Shown piece by piece: positions 35,671-47,912 of a DNA stretch of 64,000 nucleotides (position 1 is its first letter; the number at the start of each line of letters is the position of its first letter). Source of the DNA: Ornithodoros turicata (Eukaryota > Arthropoda > Arachnida > Ixodida > Argasidae); assembly GCF_037126465.1 (NCBI RefSeq), contig NC_088210.1, forward strand, positions 19,431,511 to 19,495,510, written 5' to 3'. Both the position numbers and the translations under genes were made by a program. The notes under the pieces are model-generated. The model did not search any database and was not told the origin of the DNA. It saw only the letters and a list, made by a program, of their open reading frames with translations.

Positions 35671-37851
35671 ATGTTCAAACTGAAGATAGTTGTAGTTGGA
35701 CCATTACAAGTGAGTTTGTTGCTTTCCGTTACCAAGGTTACGACAATTATTTTCCTCTCCGTTAATTGTAGTCTGGAAAAACTGCAATCTCTAATTTCCT
35801 GGCAGAGGCAACTGAAAGCTCACATGGACAATACTCCCCCACAGTAGGTGTAAGGTACGCAAGTATATGTGACGTTGCCATGAAAACGTGCTGTTTGCCA
35901 TTAACCCGACCCCATCGATGTGCATGAACAGAATCTTGGAATTTGAGAGCGAGTCAATCGCGGTGAAAGGACGCCAAAGAAGGGCATCAATTGAACTCTG
36001 GGACTGCAGCGGAGACGAAAAGTATTTACGGCGACGCATAAAAGTCATTCACAAAAATTAACGGGGTAACGCCTCTTATCAGGTATGAGTCTTGCTGGCC
36101 AGCTATTGCGAAGGATGCGCACGGAGTGATGCTTGTACACAACCCAAATCAGAAAAATATCGAGAAAGAGTTGGAAACATGGTGAGAATTAACCTGCTGA
36201 GGCAAATTAACACTTTTCACCCCAGAGTTGTGTCCCAACCGTCCAGGTACAACAGCTTCGTGCTCTCCCAAGGCATGGATGATGAGCAGTGCGCTGTGTT
36301 TCAGTATCGAAGCTCTGGACACACGAAGACCATGCATCCCCACGGTACGTCCATTCTTCCAATTGGGAAAATGAAAAATATTTTGCCCTCGATAACGCTG
36401 GCAATGAGCAAAAAAAAAAAAAAAAAAAAAAGAGAGAGAGAGAGAGAAAGAAATGAGAATGTGTATATACAACCGGCTCACTGTACGGTGTCGTGTAAAA
36501 CACTTATAATCGCTATTTTTACCAGTTGTCAGCATCAGTTAGAATGCCATATACCACGCGAACGTTTCTGTCAAAGAAGTGCAATTTTTTTTTTCTAGCT
36601 TTCAAAATTTACGAAATAGCACTGAAACAGTTCCTCCGTGACTTGCGGAGAATTCTGGCATATGAACCCTCTGAAAAATTCTAACAATTGTGCACTATGT
36701 TGATGTGTACATCTGCACAATATATTTGTCAACAAATTAGAGCATGACGCACTGTATTACCTGGTCCATCATTTGTTGCATCAGCTAAAATAAGTGTATA
36801 CGGTGTGTTGCTCAAATTTGCTCTCTTCTAGAACACTGACGGAAAATGTTCCAAAAGCCGGTTACCGTGTAATTGACACGAGCGACATTCCTCAGAATAC
36901 TCCAGAGAAAGATGCAACATAACTTCCTGCTGTGACTTCCTGTCTTCACGTGCACTGCTAACCGTGGGGGGTATCCTGCGACACAGCCACAAGATATTCC
37001 ATACTGGGGGCTGGAACCGGAGACACGGAAGAAAAGAAACTTCTTTGACATCGCTTACATCCCCAAAAACCTTCGAAAGGGGGGGAAAGGGGTATGAGCT
37101 AGGGTTTACTCACACAGTTACCCCTCGTGGCAATCTCCCAAGATTCTAACAACAACCGTTTCCATTTGTTCCTTTCTGTTCTGTTCTGTTCTGAAACGGC
37201 TGATGTTAGAATCTTGGGAGATTGCAACGAGGGGTAACTGTGTGAGTAAAACCCTTTCCCTCATACCCCTTTCCCCCTTTGGAGGTTTTTTGGGGACATA
37301 AGCGTTTGGTTCATAATAAACAGTTGCTGTGTCAGAGAAATTTATTTTCCCCCGTGTCTCCGGTTCCAGCCCTCAGTATATCCACCAGCTTGGCTGCACT
37401 TCTGTCGAAGATATTCCGTAGCAGACGACAGGAAAAGACGCTGGCGGTGTCGTCTGAAGTAGGCAAAGTGTCGTCTGCCAAGTGTCAGCTAAGTGTCGTC
37501 TGTCGTCTGGATGCTCAACACAACACGGGGCAGATACTTCGGCTCCGTGAGCAGTTTTTTGCTTTTTCTTCCACTGGAATTTCCCGTGAGGATGTCGCTC
37601 GTGCGAATACACGGATAGCGTACAAATACGAGTGTGAACGCATTTTGTGGAGAACTTGTTTTTAAAGCGTATATCTAAGCACGTTTTACTCTTTCGTAGC
37701 ATTCGCCAGATTCTACTGGGCAACAAGCGGTATGGATGACAACGGTGGCGAATCGCTAAAGCAAGATTTCTACAGATACCTGGAAAGGCTGCTAAACGTC
37801 GTTAGCGAGAAGCACGACCAGGAGGAGCTCAATATAATCAGTCGCGACTGA
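35671..37851 (+). CDS. IFT22: intraflagellar transport protein 22 (Rab-like 5 GTPase)
   Basis: Small Rab-like GTPase of the IFT-B complex, acting in ciliary transport. Exons: 35671-35709, 35772-35854, 35932-36021, 36083-36181, 36247-36344 and 37700-37851; 561 nt encode 186 residues (human 185). Markers: MFKLKIVVVGP start; P-loop GPLQSGKT at residues 10-17, split by intron 1; YSPTVGVRILEFE; a WDCSGDEK switch II region with YESCWPA instead of the Rab WDTAGQE, as expected of IFT22; and a C-terminal helix DFYRYLERLLNVV. No C-terminal prenylation cysteines, also expected. An upstream ATG at 35453 is in another frame and part of the leader. The last intron (36345-37699) is expanded by nested transposons. 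Confidence 0.92.
36864..37614. mobile_element. MITE, GTGTATTCACACGAGCGAC family, copy 3, interrupted by nested elements
   Basis: Left end ACCGTGTAATTGACACGAGC, right end GTCGCTCGTGCGAATACACGG. The interior is split at 37001-37380 by a second inverted-repeat element. The copy is inverted relative to copies 1 and 2. It lies in the last IFT22 intron. Confidence 0.7.
37001..37380. mobile_element. nested inverted-repeat element within MITE copy 3
   Basis: Outer ends pair (GGGGCTGGAACCGGAGACAC with GTGTCTCCGGTTCCAGCCC). A second inner pair runs from CCCCAAAAACCTTCG (about 37059) to its mirror ending about 37297, about 90 bp each, including ACTCACACAGTTACCCCTCG. Between the inner arms is a (TTCTG)n tract. 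Either one element with long arms or two insertions. Confidence 0.65.
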
Positions 37852-38026
37852 GCGATTGAAAATTGAAATATGCCACGCCGCAACACCAATACAGACACCC
37901 GTATTGCCACCACAAGAGGACAAAATGACTGAGGCTACCGCAGGAAGCAAGTGCGCAGACGAATGGGGCGGTACGCAAGCGTTGTGCGTAACGGTGGACA
38001 CATGCATTAGTTACTGCTGTCGTTTC

Positions 38027-38032
38027 AATAAA
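38027..38032 (+). terminator. IFT22 poly(A) signal AATAAA
   Basis: AATAAA lies 176 bp after the IFT22 stop, the first canonical signal downstream. The 38033-39076 interval beyond it holds no gene or repeat that I recognise. Confidence 0.65.
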
Positions 38033-39076
38033 CGTGAAACAATTTCCATCTTACCGGCAAGGTTGCTTCAGCGACACGTTCTATGTGACATCTCTCTTCC
38101 CAAGGCAGTATTCGCTGCTGTAGAATACTTCAATGTGAGAATCGCGATGTCCTTGTTTAGTTTCATGTAAAGCTCGGTGAGGCATTACAGCTGGCGTGTA
38201 CTTTCGGTTTTGGAACTGCCTTATTTTTCCTTTTCCTTTTTACAATATATACCAATGGCATAATTCAACAACAACAGAATTCAGTTACTTGCAAAGCGCC
38301 TTTATCTTGTAAAAGAATTCTGGTCGGATAGATCACACCATAAACGTCCATATGCATCACCAGCACTACGATTAAATCGAAAGAACTGGAAGGAAGATAT
38401 GCAGACATGCTGTTACCACGACTAAAAGTAATCATGTTTCACATTCTTTGCCGCCATCTCGGCATTTCCTGGAATGTACAAAGAGACACTTTTATGCGGG
38501 GGTATGTGTGGGTATACATATATGTGTGTTTCTGTTCTCGTCTTCTCCCTCTGCATCTTACGAACTCTCTCACGCTGGGGGAAGTATTCCCGTTCTCGGG
38601 GCTATGGCCGTCCGTTCCGCTGCACAAAACAACGGAACGGAAAAACAACGGAATCTGGAATGCAACAAGATTTATTGACTTGCAAGGCAAAGCCCAGCTC
38701 TTGGCGCCCATATTCCCCAGATTTCTATGCCTCCTCCAGAGCTCTTCTCCGCTCTGCAACGCCGCCTGCCTTCCTCCACCAAACAGTCGTATAGCTGTCG
38801 TAGACTACTTATGAAAGCACGGGCCGTCATCAAGTCTCAAATCCCAACAGGGTTCCTGCGTCCTGGGCCGACTTCACAGGGCACTATAAATAAGTGGTAT
38901 ATCTCCAAATGATTTGCCCAGTCATCGCGGGATATCGTTTGAGTAGACCAATGAGAGCCAGCCTTCCATTGTCTTGAGAAAGAGAGCTTTAGCGCCCCTT
39001 TAGAGTTCACATTGCTTGTGAGGAATTCTGTGAGACAGTTATAGGCCTATCGGCGGAATGTCAAAGATTCTGCGCA

Positions 39077-42000
39077 TCACGAGTGAAAGACACGGAAGAT
39101 GGAAGCAATGTGCCTTCGACAAACGGGACAGGCGTCCTGACGCTTCAACAGCATCCGTCCACACTGAGCGCACGTGCACAGGTGGTGACACGGGTGCAGA
39201 ACACAGTTGCGCTCTTCGTCCATGCAAACGACGCAGTCTCTCTCGCGTCCAATGCCTCCAGCACTGCTCGATGCTCCCCCTCCAGATGCTTCAAGTTCAG
39301 CCGTCAGTGTCCGGCATAAAGTGTCCTGTACCCAGAAAGATATGAAAACGTCGCGGAGCAAAAGCCTGGTTAAAACGGGACACCAACCGTGTATTCACAC
39401 GAGTGAACATCCCCGCGGAATAGTATTCTAGTGGAAGGAAAAGCGAAAGTTCTGCTGCGTCTTATGTCGAGCATTCACACTGATTATGCGCACCTAGCAG
39501 ACGACACCATCGGTCGTGTCGTCTGCTACGGAACATCTTACAGCTGAGCCGCAGGACATGGCGTTGTGTGCTCGTGCTCACGTGACAGCAGAAAATAGTG
39601 ACGTTTCGCGCATCTTCCGCCGGAGTATTCTTGGGAATGTCGTTCGTGTAAATACACGGTTAGTGCCACAAAACATTGAAAGCTACAATCGACATGCATT
39701 TTAAAGTGCCACTGCGGAAAAAAAATTGTACTTTATTTTAAAAAAAGAACCTCGCTCAAAGACTCTCTCAAAGCGCAAAATACATATAGATGCAAACAGC
39801 GAACAACATGCGCCACCCACGAATTTACTCAAAAGAACCCGCAAAACTGCATATATATAGTTTCGGATTCTTCGAGAATATAGGTGAGGTCACGAAAAGC
39901 TCTATAGTGTCTGTCTCCCTAGCGACAGCGCGCGTCTCCGCCCTCCGCCCCACGTCGGAAGACTGCCAGCAGCAGCCGCGGTGAGGAGACGAAAGCAGCA
40001 ATGTTGCGAGGAGCAATGTTGCAGGACGCTACAGGTAGAGCGGGCACTTCATGGCGTCACGTTTCTCAAAATTAAAAAAAAGAAAATCGTGTTTTATACT
40101 TTCCCGTCACACAGAGAAAGAATATTCTGGGAGTATACGGTGTGCGATACATGAAGGTTCTGGAGACGCTAGACCTAGACCAGACGATAACTGAAAAAAA
40201 AAAAAAAAAAAAAAGCCCTCCTTGTACTGCTCTTAACGCTGTGTTCCGTCTCAAGAACGTGCGACATGTCGGCTAAGACAGCTAGACACAGAAATGGCAG
40301 AAATATCGTGAACTCCCTTGTATTGGTCGTTGCTATGTGGCGCAATCGAAAGTATTACTACGATTTTTCCGGCATTACGAAACGATGCACCGCATCAGCG
40401 CAGAGCACGTCGAGCACGTCCTTACAGAATGTGAGCTCTGTACGGCACAGAGAGGCGGGTGCTTCCTGTTCACTAGTATCAGCAGGAATACATTCATAGT
40501 CGTGGTCTTCAAATGTTCATGGAATTCCTGATGACCACCGGTTTGCCCCACACGCTTTAGTGTTAACCCCTCTTTTCCAGTGCCCCTTTCGGTGCTTTTT
40601 TCTCTGTTAGGACACCTCAATCGTACCCTGAATGGTTCTTCATCCGACCGAAAGTCAAACTTGCGCACTGCTACAAAATCTCGCGTTTTACTCTCCCCCG
40701 CAAGAAGCGCTCCGTACAGGGACGTGATTTGGACAATCCTTGAAACAGTCAACATGGACAACCTGCGGATATACAACCAGGGATGTCCATCTATGATGCT
40801 CCCAGGGATGTCCAGCGGATATCCATTTTTAGATACGGACGCACTGGGATCTACTTCGGACGTCCACAGGATAAAGTGTTATGACTGGGGACGTACTGTA
40901 CTTTAGCGCCCCATGTCCCCGTCATCATCTATTCGTTGTTATATCAGTGCAGTTCATCTAATTTATTGGGACGTACCTGATTCGGTAAGTCCGGTAGGGT
41001 GCAGCGCGGAACGACGGGAAACCTTCGTGAGCGCGACGTTGATTGAAGCGCCCTGGTCCGCCGAGCTTCTCTCTCCACGTCGGTCAGAATAAGAGGCTCC
41101 GGACCAGCACGAAGAAAACAGGTCTTACCCATTCGTTCCAAGAAGACACGCACACGGTTGAGAGTTGCAGTTGAGGTGGCCGCACACAGTTGTAACTCCA
41201 CCTGCGTGTGTGTCGCAGTCAAGTCAGCTGGGATATTCGCGCCATGATGGCATCACATAATACCTCAGGAATGGCATAGACTGGGAAAAGGAAACGCATG
41301 CCGAGGCAACGTTCGGGATACACAGCGCGCTCAAAGATAGCTTCAACGTCGACACGCAAGCTGCTAGAAGCCAAGACGCTGTTTGGGCTGCAATTGCGGG
41401 ACACAACCTCCATGAGCTCCGCTTTCGCTCCCACGTCATCGTTGATGCACTCCACCACAATTTCCGCTCCCTGCGGATTTGCCACTAATGAGACCAAACA
41501 CCACACGAATGCTGCAAGGTAACTGTGTTATGGAACAGCCTCGCGAAAAAAGCGTAGTCGCAGTAGCAGACGACACACACACACACACAAAAAAAAAAAA
41601 AACTACAGCGATAAAAAGGGGAGAAAGCAAGCGAGCTGGTGGCAGACATCCATAACGAAAACACGAGACTAGAAGAAAACAAATAAAAATTATATTAAAA
41701 AATAAAAAGGGACGCACACAAACACGAGTCTCAAAGTTTGTGTGCGTCCTTTTTTATTTATTTTCCCCTAGCTAGTCTCGGGTTTTCGTTATCGAAAAAA
41801 ACGAAGAAAAAGAAAAATTGTGTTGCCTGTGCAATCAATTTTATGACCGAAAATTGTATAAGTAGTATTTTGTGCAAATAAAATTGATTTCAAATATATA
41901 TTTGCGAAGTTATTATTGTTAACTTTAACTAATTTATATTAAATAACATTGCCACCGCTATATTATACGCAGGTCGCTGAATTTCTAGCTGGTGCTATAT

Positions 42001-42349
42001 ATTAGTACGAATATTTTTCATAAGTAGTAATTTCATAAGTATTTTTCAATATTTTATCGCGAAGTAACAATATCCGAAATACGTACTTCATTCTTTTTCG
42101 TTTATCAATTCAACTTACTTTCAATGCTTCTTGAAGGCGACTCATGCAGAAGACAGCTCCGACGAAAGCTGGCTGAGCGAGGATGCCGCACTCTCTGAGG
42201 GCCTTGCGATCTTCCGCTAGCCGAGGCTGCAGTCGGTCGAGGGCCACGCTAGACGAGTCATACGTACGCACCTCGTGTCCGTGGAATGCCAGCTCTCCAG
42301 CTACGTTCGCGCCGAGTCCACCGCAGCCGATAACGGCTACCCGCACCAT
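39077..42349 (-). CDS. 3-hydroxyacyl-CoA dehydrogenase-like Rossmann protein with C-terminal RING
   Basis: Minus-strand exons 42349-42119, 41470-41264, 41201-40977 and 39325-39077 join in phase 0 throughout to give 303 residues. Residues 1-13 (MVRVAVIGCGGLG) begin a dinucleotide-binding Rossmann fold; then VVECINDDVGAKAELM and LASSSLR match the NAD-binding domain of 3-hydroxyacyl-CoA dehydrogenases. Where active enzymes have the catalytic His (consensus like GLHFFNP) this protein has GMRFLFPVYAIPEV, so the His is replaced by Arg, and there is no C-terminal 3HCDH domain. From Cys252 a compact C3HC4 RING follows (CVVC ... CHHLCTCAQC ... CPVC), ending at Ser303, similar in kind to RNF26/MULAN RINGs. 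Likely an E3 ligase with a non-catalytic, perhaps ligand-sensing, dehydrogenase fold. The join to the RING exon rests on splice phase and spacing. Confidence 0.8.
39386..39660. mobile_element. MITE, GTGTATTCACACGAGCGAC family, copy 4
   Basis: ACCGTGTATTCACACGAGTG at the left and TTCGTGTAAATACACGGT at the right; the middle contains AGCAGACGACACC and its mirror GTGTCGTCTGCTACGG. It lies in the intron before the RING exon. Confidence 0.75.
39905..40060. repeat. second copy of the 7960-8095 dispersed repeat
   Basis: Shares CGTCTCCGCCCTCC, GGTGAGGAGACG and GAGCAATGTTGC in order with the copy near the start of the window. Non-coding; in the third intron of the Rossmann-RING gene. Confidence 0.5.
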
Positions 42350-42635
42350 GGCGTTCTACCTACTTCATCGGGGGCTTGCTTCACGATGGGTTGTTCACGT
42401 GAATACACTGCTGAGATGAACAGACAATACATAGGCTACGTATTTATCGTGCAACTCCGGACTTGTCGTTCGGACATATCGTTTCATCCGAATACAACGA
42501 CAACTCTCGGTTACTATGACAACGGTTTCGGTTTCGATTTGACCGAGGAAGTAGAAGCCGTAGAAGCAACGTGCGCGGATCAGGAACGCCACGCAATGGA
42601 CGGGGAAGTAAACATAAGTGGGGGCCGTGGAGATC

Positions 42636-44371
42636 CAAGGAATCCCAGGCCAAAATCTGGACTGGTTCCATTTGAATGTGGATGGTTCCGGAATGGTTCC
42701 AGTTGAATCTTGGTGGTCCCAGCTGGATTCGCAAGTGGGGTGGCTGGTTCCACATTGGTGAAATCAGTGGTACCACTCTGGCCTCAAATGGTTCCAGAAC
42801 TTACAGTGGGAGCCTCACAGGTACCATTTTGTTCCCACAATGGTCAATTGAACCACTTTAGATTCCAAGCTGGGCAGCTTCCCCCTTTGAGATCCGTTAG
42901 GGGAAGAAGAGTCCACTCTTGCCATATACCCTTCTGTTTTTTTTTTTTTTTTGCTTTTCTAGCCATTATTTTGATGTATTTTAGCACGCGTATGATCTAT
43001 ATTTCTGGGTTTTTTATCCGTTTACGTCTTCGATAAAATATATGCTGTAACTTCAATTCGTGCTCATATTCTCATCTAAAGGCAAATGTCATAAAATGTA
43101 CCAGCAAACTGCCAAAAGACACAATCCAAAGATGACATACTCCGCCAAATAATTAGAAGAACTAAAAACAAAGAGGTAATTGCACGGGCTGACCCAAAGC
43201 AGATGCAATAATTATGAGGGCGCTCCGGTGCGGCGGGAGGCTTTCAACCCAGACTGCCCGCGAAAAGTGAGCTGTCAGATATTTCGAAACTTTATCAACC
43301 AATCCCGGAGCGCGCATCCTCCTTTGGCCAATGAGCATCCGTCATGATGCCTGACGATGTAATACCACGTGGCTGTGACGTGATTTTATTTTTCTACTGC
43401 CGCAAATGCGGGGAGCTGTGGAGGCCTCTTTCAATTCAAATTCTAACGGCATGCCGCGAGAGGGAGCAGAGAGCAGAGACCAAAGAGAGCGCGTCAGTTG
43501 GAAGTTGGAACTTGACGCGTCGTTGCGAGGTCGTTTTTTCTCTTCGGTTACCGTGGCAGATATCGAGCATCGCCTGTGCACTATTTACGTGGTTTTAGTG
43601 CGTTTTCTAAGACAACGTGACGACAATGAGTCATGTGAAACATATTGGCGATATCTCGGAGAAGTTTCGACGCTAGGAAGACACAGCGTCCGGAGAAGAA
43701 CCGGACGATGAAACGCCAAACGCACTGCACAGAATGTTTCTTCCGATTTTAAGAGGTATAAGTGCTTACCGTGGTGCTTCGATTACTACTGATTATGTGT
43801 TTTATTTTAGGAGCTAGAGGAACCTGAGAAACATGGTTAAGACGAGTATAAACATTAGGATCGTTTTGTGAAGAGGAAAATTGTACATGCCGCGACCTAC
43901 ATGGACGGAGGTGTCATCTTTGAGAAAATACAGGTGTGAGGTGGTCAACAAAACGCCATGTTCCCTGTTGTTCGTGAGTGCATCGCAAATTCAACACAAG
44001 CACATGCCTCGTCTGAACGCAGTGAGTGATTACCCGTGTGCGACTTAGTACGTGAGAGATGTATCGATTATTTCTTTATCCTTAATGTATGCTCATAGCA
44101 GAATAAACAATATTTACTTCAACAGTATGTGCTTTTCTACGCATTACTTTCGGTCATGCATTTAGTGGTCCCATCTGCTAAGTGGTCGGATCCGAGACCA
44201 CTTAGCAGAAGGGACCACTGGATAATTTCCATTGGTTCCACTACAAGTGGTACCACCGTGAAACTGGTTCCACTTTTAACTGGTCCCAGCCATTGAATGG
44301 TTCCACATTCCAAGTGGTTCCTGTCCGATAATCCACTTCGAAGTGGTCCCACTCCAGATTTTTGCCTGGGA
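42636..44371. mobile_element. foldback element with TGGTTCCA-repeat arms
   Basis: Left end ATCCCAGGCCAAAATCTGG is mirrored at the right (CCAGATTTTTGCCTGGGAT). Each arm of about 200 bp is built of imperfect repeats of TGGTTCCA/TGGTCCCA. About 1.3 kb of unrelated sequence between the arms has only short ORFs without recognisable domains. No clear target duplication. Confidence 0.55.
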
Positions 44372-44949
44372 TAGGTGGGATGATGAAGTTCGTGACGCCA
44401 TACAACAAAGGAAACAGGCAGCAAGAAAGAACTAACCCTCTAAATTAACTAACCCTCTATCTAGAGAACTGGAGAAAAAACAGACAATACCTACGCACAG
44501 TACTTAGAACCACTGAGAACACACACAGAATACGGGCGGCCAGGCTAGTGTAGGAGAAAATTGCAAGATGAATGGATCGGATTGGCTTAAAGAAATCGGT
44601 AGAATTAAACGGACACATATGGGCGAACGGATCGTTCGGGTTCGGGCGTATACTGGTCACCGGGGGGCGACGGAAACGGTGACGAAGAAGGCGTTTCAGA
44701 AGCTTGGAAGTACGCAAAATCAATTAAGGGACAGAGAGCTTATTTACGGGGCCGGAGAAGTACATAATTTCAGACAGAGAATGGGACCGTGCGGTGAAGA
44801 ATGCCCACAGTCACCGCAACTCAGAGCCGTTTGGCGTGCAAATACAAGCAGGCTACAATGGAAACGCGTCTTACAAGTAGCAGCTAGAAAGGTGCTTGCT
44901 CCATGGTGATATGCCCGCAGAACGGCAAAAGAGTAGAGATAGTAAGGGT

Positions 44950-45110
44950 AAATATGAGAATAGTTGCATAGGATCCTACCGTCCAATAAGCATCACATCA
45001 CTATAGTGTACAGGACAGCAATGCAGGGGCTCAAAGGAAGAATACAGAGCTGGATGGAAGGTATTCTGGGCGAAGTACACGACGGGTTTCTCTTCTTTGC
45101 TGATAAAAAT
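44950..45110 (+). pseudogene. reverse transcriptase fragment of a non-LTR retrotransposon
   Basis: Translation gives SYRPISITSL, the conserved LINE reverse-transcriptase block, then a frame change to YRTAMQGLKGRIQSWMEG. Broken and short. Sequence from about 44560 may belong to the same element. 45111-45943 shows no other gene. Confidence 0.5.
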
Positions 45111-45943
45111 ACTGAGTTTCCGCCATCCACGTGATTACCCCCTCCGTACGTCTGTTCGCTAATTTCCTCTGACCTATAATTTCTGCCCTCAAATTTAAGC
45201 CAAGCGCGTTCCCCCTAGATGGCAAACTGGAGCTTGCACTGGCTTTATATAACACTCTTCCATCAGCAATGCTTTGTGAGAAAAAGAAAACTTCCGCAGT
45301 CGTCGCAAATTTCGCCTCAGACTGCAGTAAAAGATAGCCTACGTCTGCGAAAAAAAGAACATAAAAGAGAAAACCCGAAATGACATACGACTAAAATAAC
45401 GGAAGCAACCGTGAGTAATATAACATGCAAATTTGCAACGTCAGATAATTTTTACGTATCGTCGTTTCATCAATACGTTCGCAATGCAATTCCCGGTCAA
45501 GGCTACGCTACACGTTTCGGAATCCAGAGTGCTACAGAATTCGAGCGCCTAGCGCCGCAGCCTAAAAAAACTATTGGGTGCCAGTGGATCTCCGCAGGAA
45601 AACCTGCCAGATTCAAAGGGGATAAGACACAGCCTCAACCAAGAACTTTCGCTGCCTTGCAGTGGACCGCCCACCAGACGCATGGGGTCCTCGGGTCCTC
45701 GAAACCGAAATTAGAAGAAGATAAGAAGCTAGCCAACGAGGTGGGACAGAAGACAATCCAGTGGCTAAGCCGAAGCGTCCGAAAAACTGATCTGCTTTTC
45801 TACTTTACTATATTTTTTTATTTTGTTTGACAAAACAGCAGAGCCAGAAACAACACGTTGGAAAGGTCACTATCACGATACTTCAAACTACGGGAATTGA
45901 AGATTGAACGTGAAGTGTTGTTGGTTCTATTTGTGTTGTAGCA

Positions 45944-47369
45944 ATGACAAGTTTGTTGTGTCGTGGAAGTTGGGGCTTCCTCGCGACTCGACTGCTCAAA
46001 TTTGAACCAGTGTCTCAGCTCATCAGTGTCAAGTGGCCACTTGTGCGACATTCCAGTAGCAGTAGCCACCCGAAAATCTACACCCGAACTGGGGATAAAG
46101 GTTAGGGCGATGCGGCAGTGGCAACCATATTATACGACCCTTATGTTTGCGCCTCTTTACTAAAGGGACATCGGCCACGTTCACCGGCGAACGTCGTCGT
46201 AAAGACGATGCTATATTCGAAGCTTTAGGGGCAACTGATGAACTCAACTCTCATGTGGGCTATGCTCGGTCCTTGTTGCAGCACGAGGAGCTCAAGTACC
46301 AGCTTGAACGGGTCAGTGTTTTTAGATGGTGGATTTCTGTGTGTTTGAACGACTTTGCTTACTCTTTTTTCTTAATGTATATATTTGTTACCTCATGTAC
46401 CAAACGAAATTGCTTGCATGCATTGTAAAACAAAGCATGACTTGTTATTAAATATCACCGCAGCAGCATTCGACAACTGCTTCAGTCTTATTGCCACACA
46501 TAAGATTGGCAGCAACGTGTCCCCCGCAGAATAAAAGTAATGCAGCGATTGTTACTGTTTAACTGAGCAATACATACATCACATTGCAGGAGCATACCCT
46601 CATCATATATGTGGAATGACACACATTTGCATATAGGAGTGGTGAGAAAAAACATAAAAATGAAGAAAAATCCATTGAGCAGCATCTTCAGGTTAAGCCA
46701 AAATTTCAAGAAGGCCTCTCTTATGCAGAATGTTTTATTTTCCTTGTTCCAGGTACAGTGCCTGCTACAGGACCTGCAAGCTGCAATAGCGACTCCCAAG
46801 TCATCAGCCTCTGTTGGCCAGTTAGGTAGCATGTCGTTTGTGTGGACCAGTAATAAGTTTGACCTTTCTATGACACACAGCAAAGACCTCGTTCCCACCT
46901 GAACACGTCGAGGAGCTCGAACACTGGATAGATCAGCATATGCAGCAACTGAAGACATTACGAAACTTCATCTTGCCTGTAAGCATCTTTTAAGCGAACA
47001 CGCATTCACTAATTGAAATTCTTCCACCAGTCTGGAAGCCCTCCAAGTGCGGCTCTCCACGTGGGACGTTCCGTGTGCCGAAGAGCAGAGCGCAGGTGAA
47101 TTCTAGACACTTTACTAGTATATTGATATTTTCTGTGGATAGTCTAGGTATGTATTGGACACTATTTTTCAGAGTCACTACATTGCTGCACTCCGGTGAG
47201 GTGGATGAAGTTGTAGCTAAGTACATCAACAGGTAGCATAAACGGGCTTAACTCTCAAATGGTTATTCAACCAAAGTTGTATTCAACTTGCAGGTTGAGC
47301 GACTACCTTTTTGTGGCAGCCAGGATAGCTGCTCAACATGACGGAGCTGCTGAAGTCATCTACAAGTGA
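45944..47369 (+). CDS. MMAB: cob(I)alamin adenosyltransferase, mitochondrial
   Basis: Transfers the adenosyl group of ATP to cob(I)alamin, making adenosylcobalamin for methylmalonyl-CoA mutase in mitochondria. Exons: 45944-46100, 46166-46311, 46753-46825, 46881-46978, 47031-47095, 47173-47232 and 47294-47369; 675 nt, 224 residues. The first ~40 residues are Arg/Leu/Ser-rich without acidic residues at the start, as in a targeting presequence. The PduO-type ATP site follows: [22 protein letters not shown], then [16 protein letters not shown]. Later [17 protein letters not shown] and VCRRAERR with SDYLFVAAR complete the family pattern. An AATAAA at 47394-47399 is only 25 bp past the stop, so the 3' UTR is very short. 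Confidence 0.95.
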
Positions 47370-47393
47370 TGTCTTCGCGAATGTTATTAGTAT

Positions 47394-47399
47394 AATAAA
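47394..47399 (+). terminator. MMAB poly(A) signal AATAAA
   Basis: Canonical signal 25 bp after the MMAB stop. The 47400-47912 stretch beyond it is the upstream region of the Rab gene and shows no other gene. Confidence 0.6.
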
Positions 47400-47912
47400 T
47401 GATATTTCACTGCGACAGTTTGGTGTGGCAGCGCTGAAGAGTGTTATCAGCACTTACGTTCCACATATTTGATCTAATCCAAGAAAATGCAAAAAAAGTC
47501 AATTATTTTAATCATTATTCTGGATCTTTCTGTATTTTTTGCAAAAGTTTCGGGCAATGTAACAGTAATGAACCCCCTGCCTCCCCCCAAAAAAATCCAC
47601 CCCAAGAAAGTACTTTCCAAACGGGCCCAAAAAAAACAGACAGTTCTCACACAACGCTGCCAAATTTGTAAAATTCCCGCGCAAACTCCTGGTTGGCTCC
47701 AGCACCGGCGAATTGGTCCCAAAAGGGGCACGGAACTCGAGAAAAATACCGAGTATAATGTGCGTAATATTTGGTCGACTACCAGGATATGGGCGTAGGC
47801 CGGCGTCTACACCTGGGCGTCCCAAATTAGCCATTGTTGTTACGACAGGAGACGTCAACCATGACGACGCGTTGGATGCGTCCGGCAAAGAGACGGCGAA
47901 TCGGTAGGTGCG

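Noticed and set aside
36092..36598. 168-aa plus-strand ORF
   Set aside because: Part overlaps IFT22 exons in another frame and the remainder is a poly(A)/(GA)n tract.
43344..43711. Overlapping plus-strand ORFs between the TGGTTCCA arms
   Set aside because: No recognisable motif, no splice support; treated as chance ORFs.
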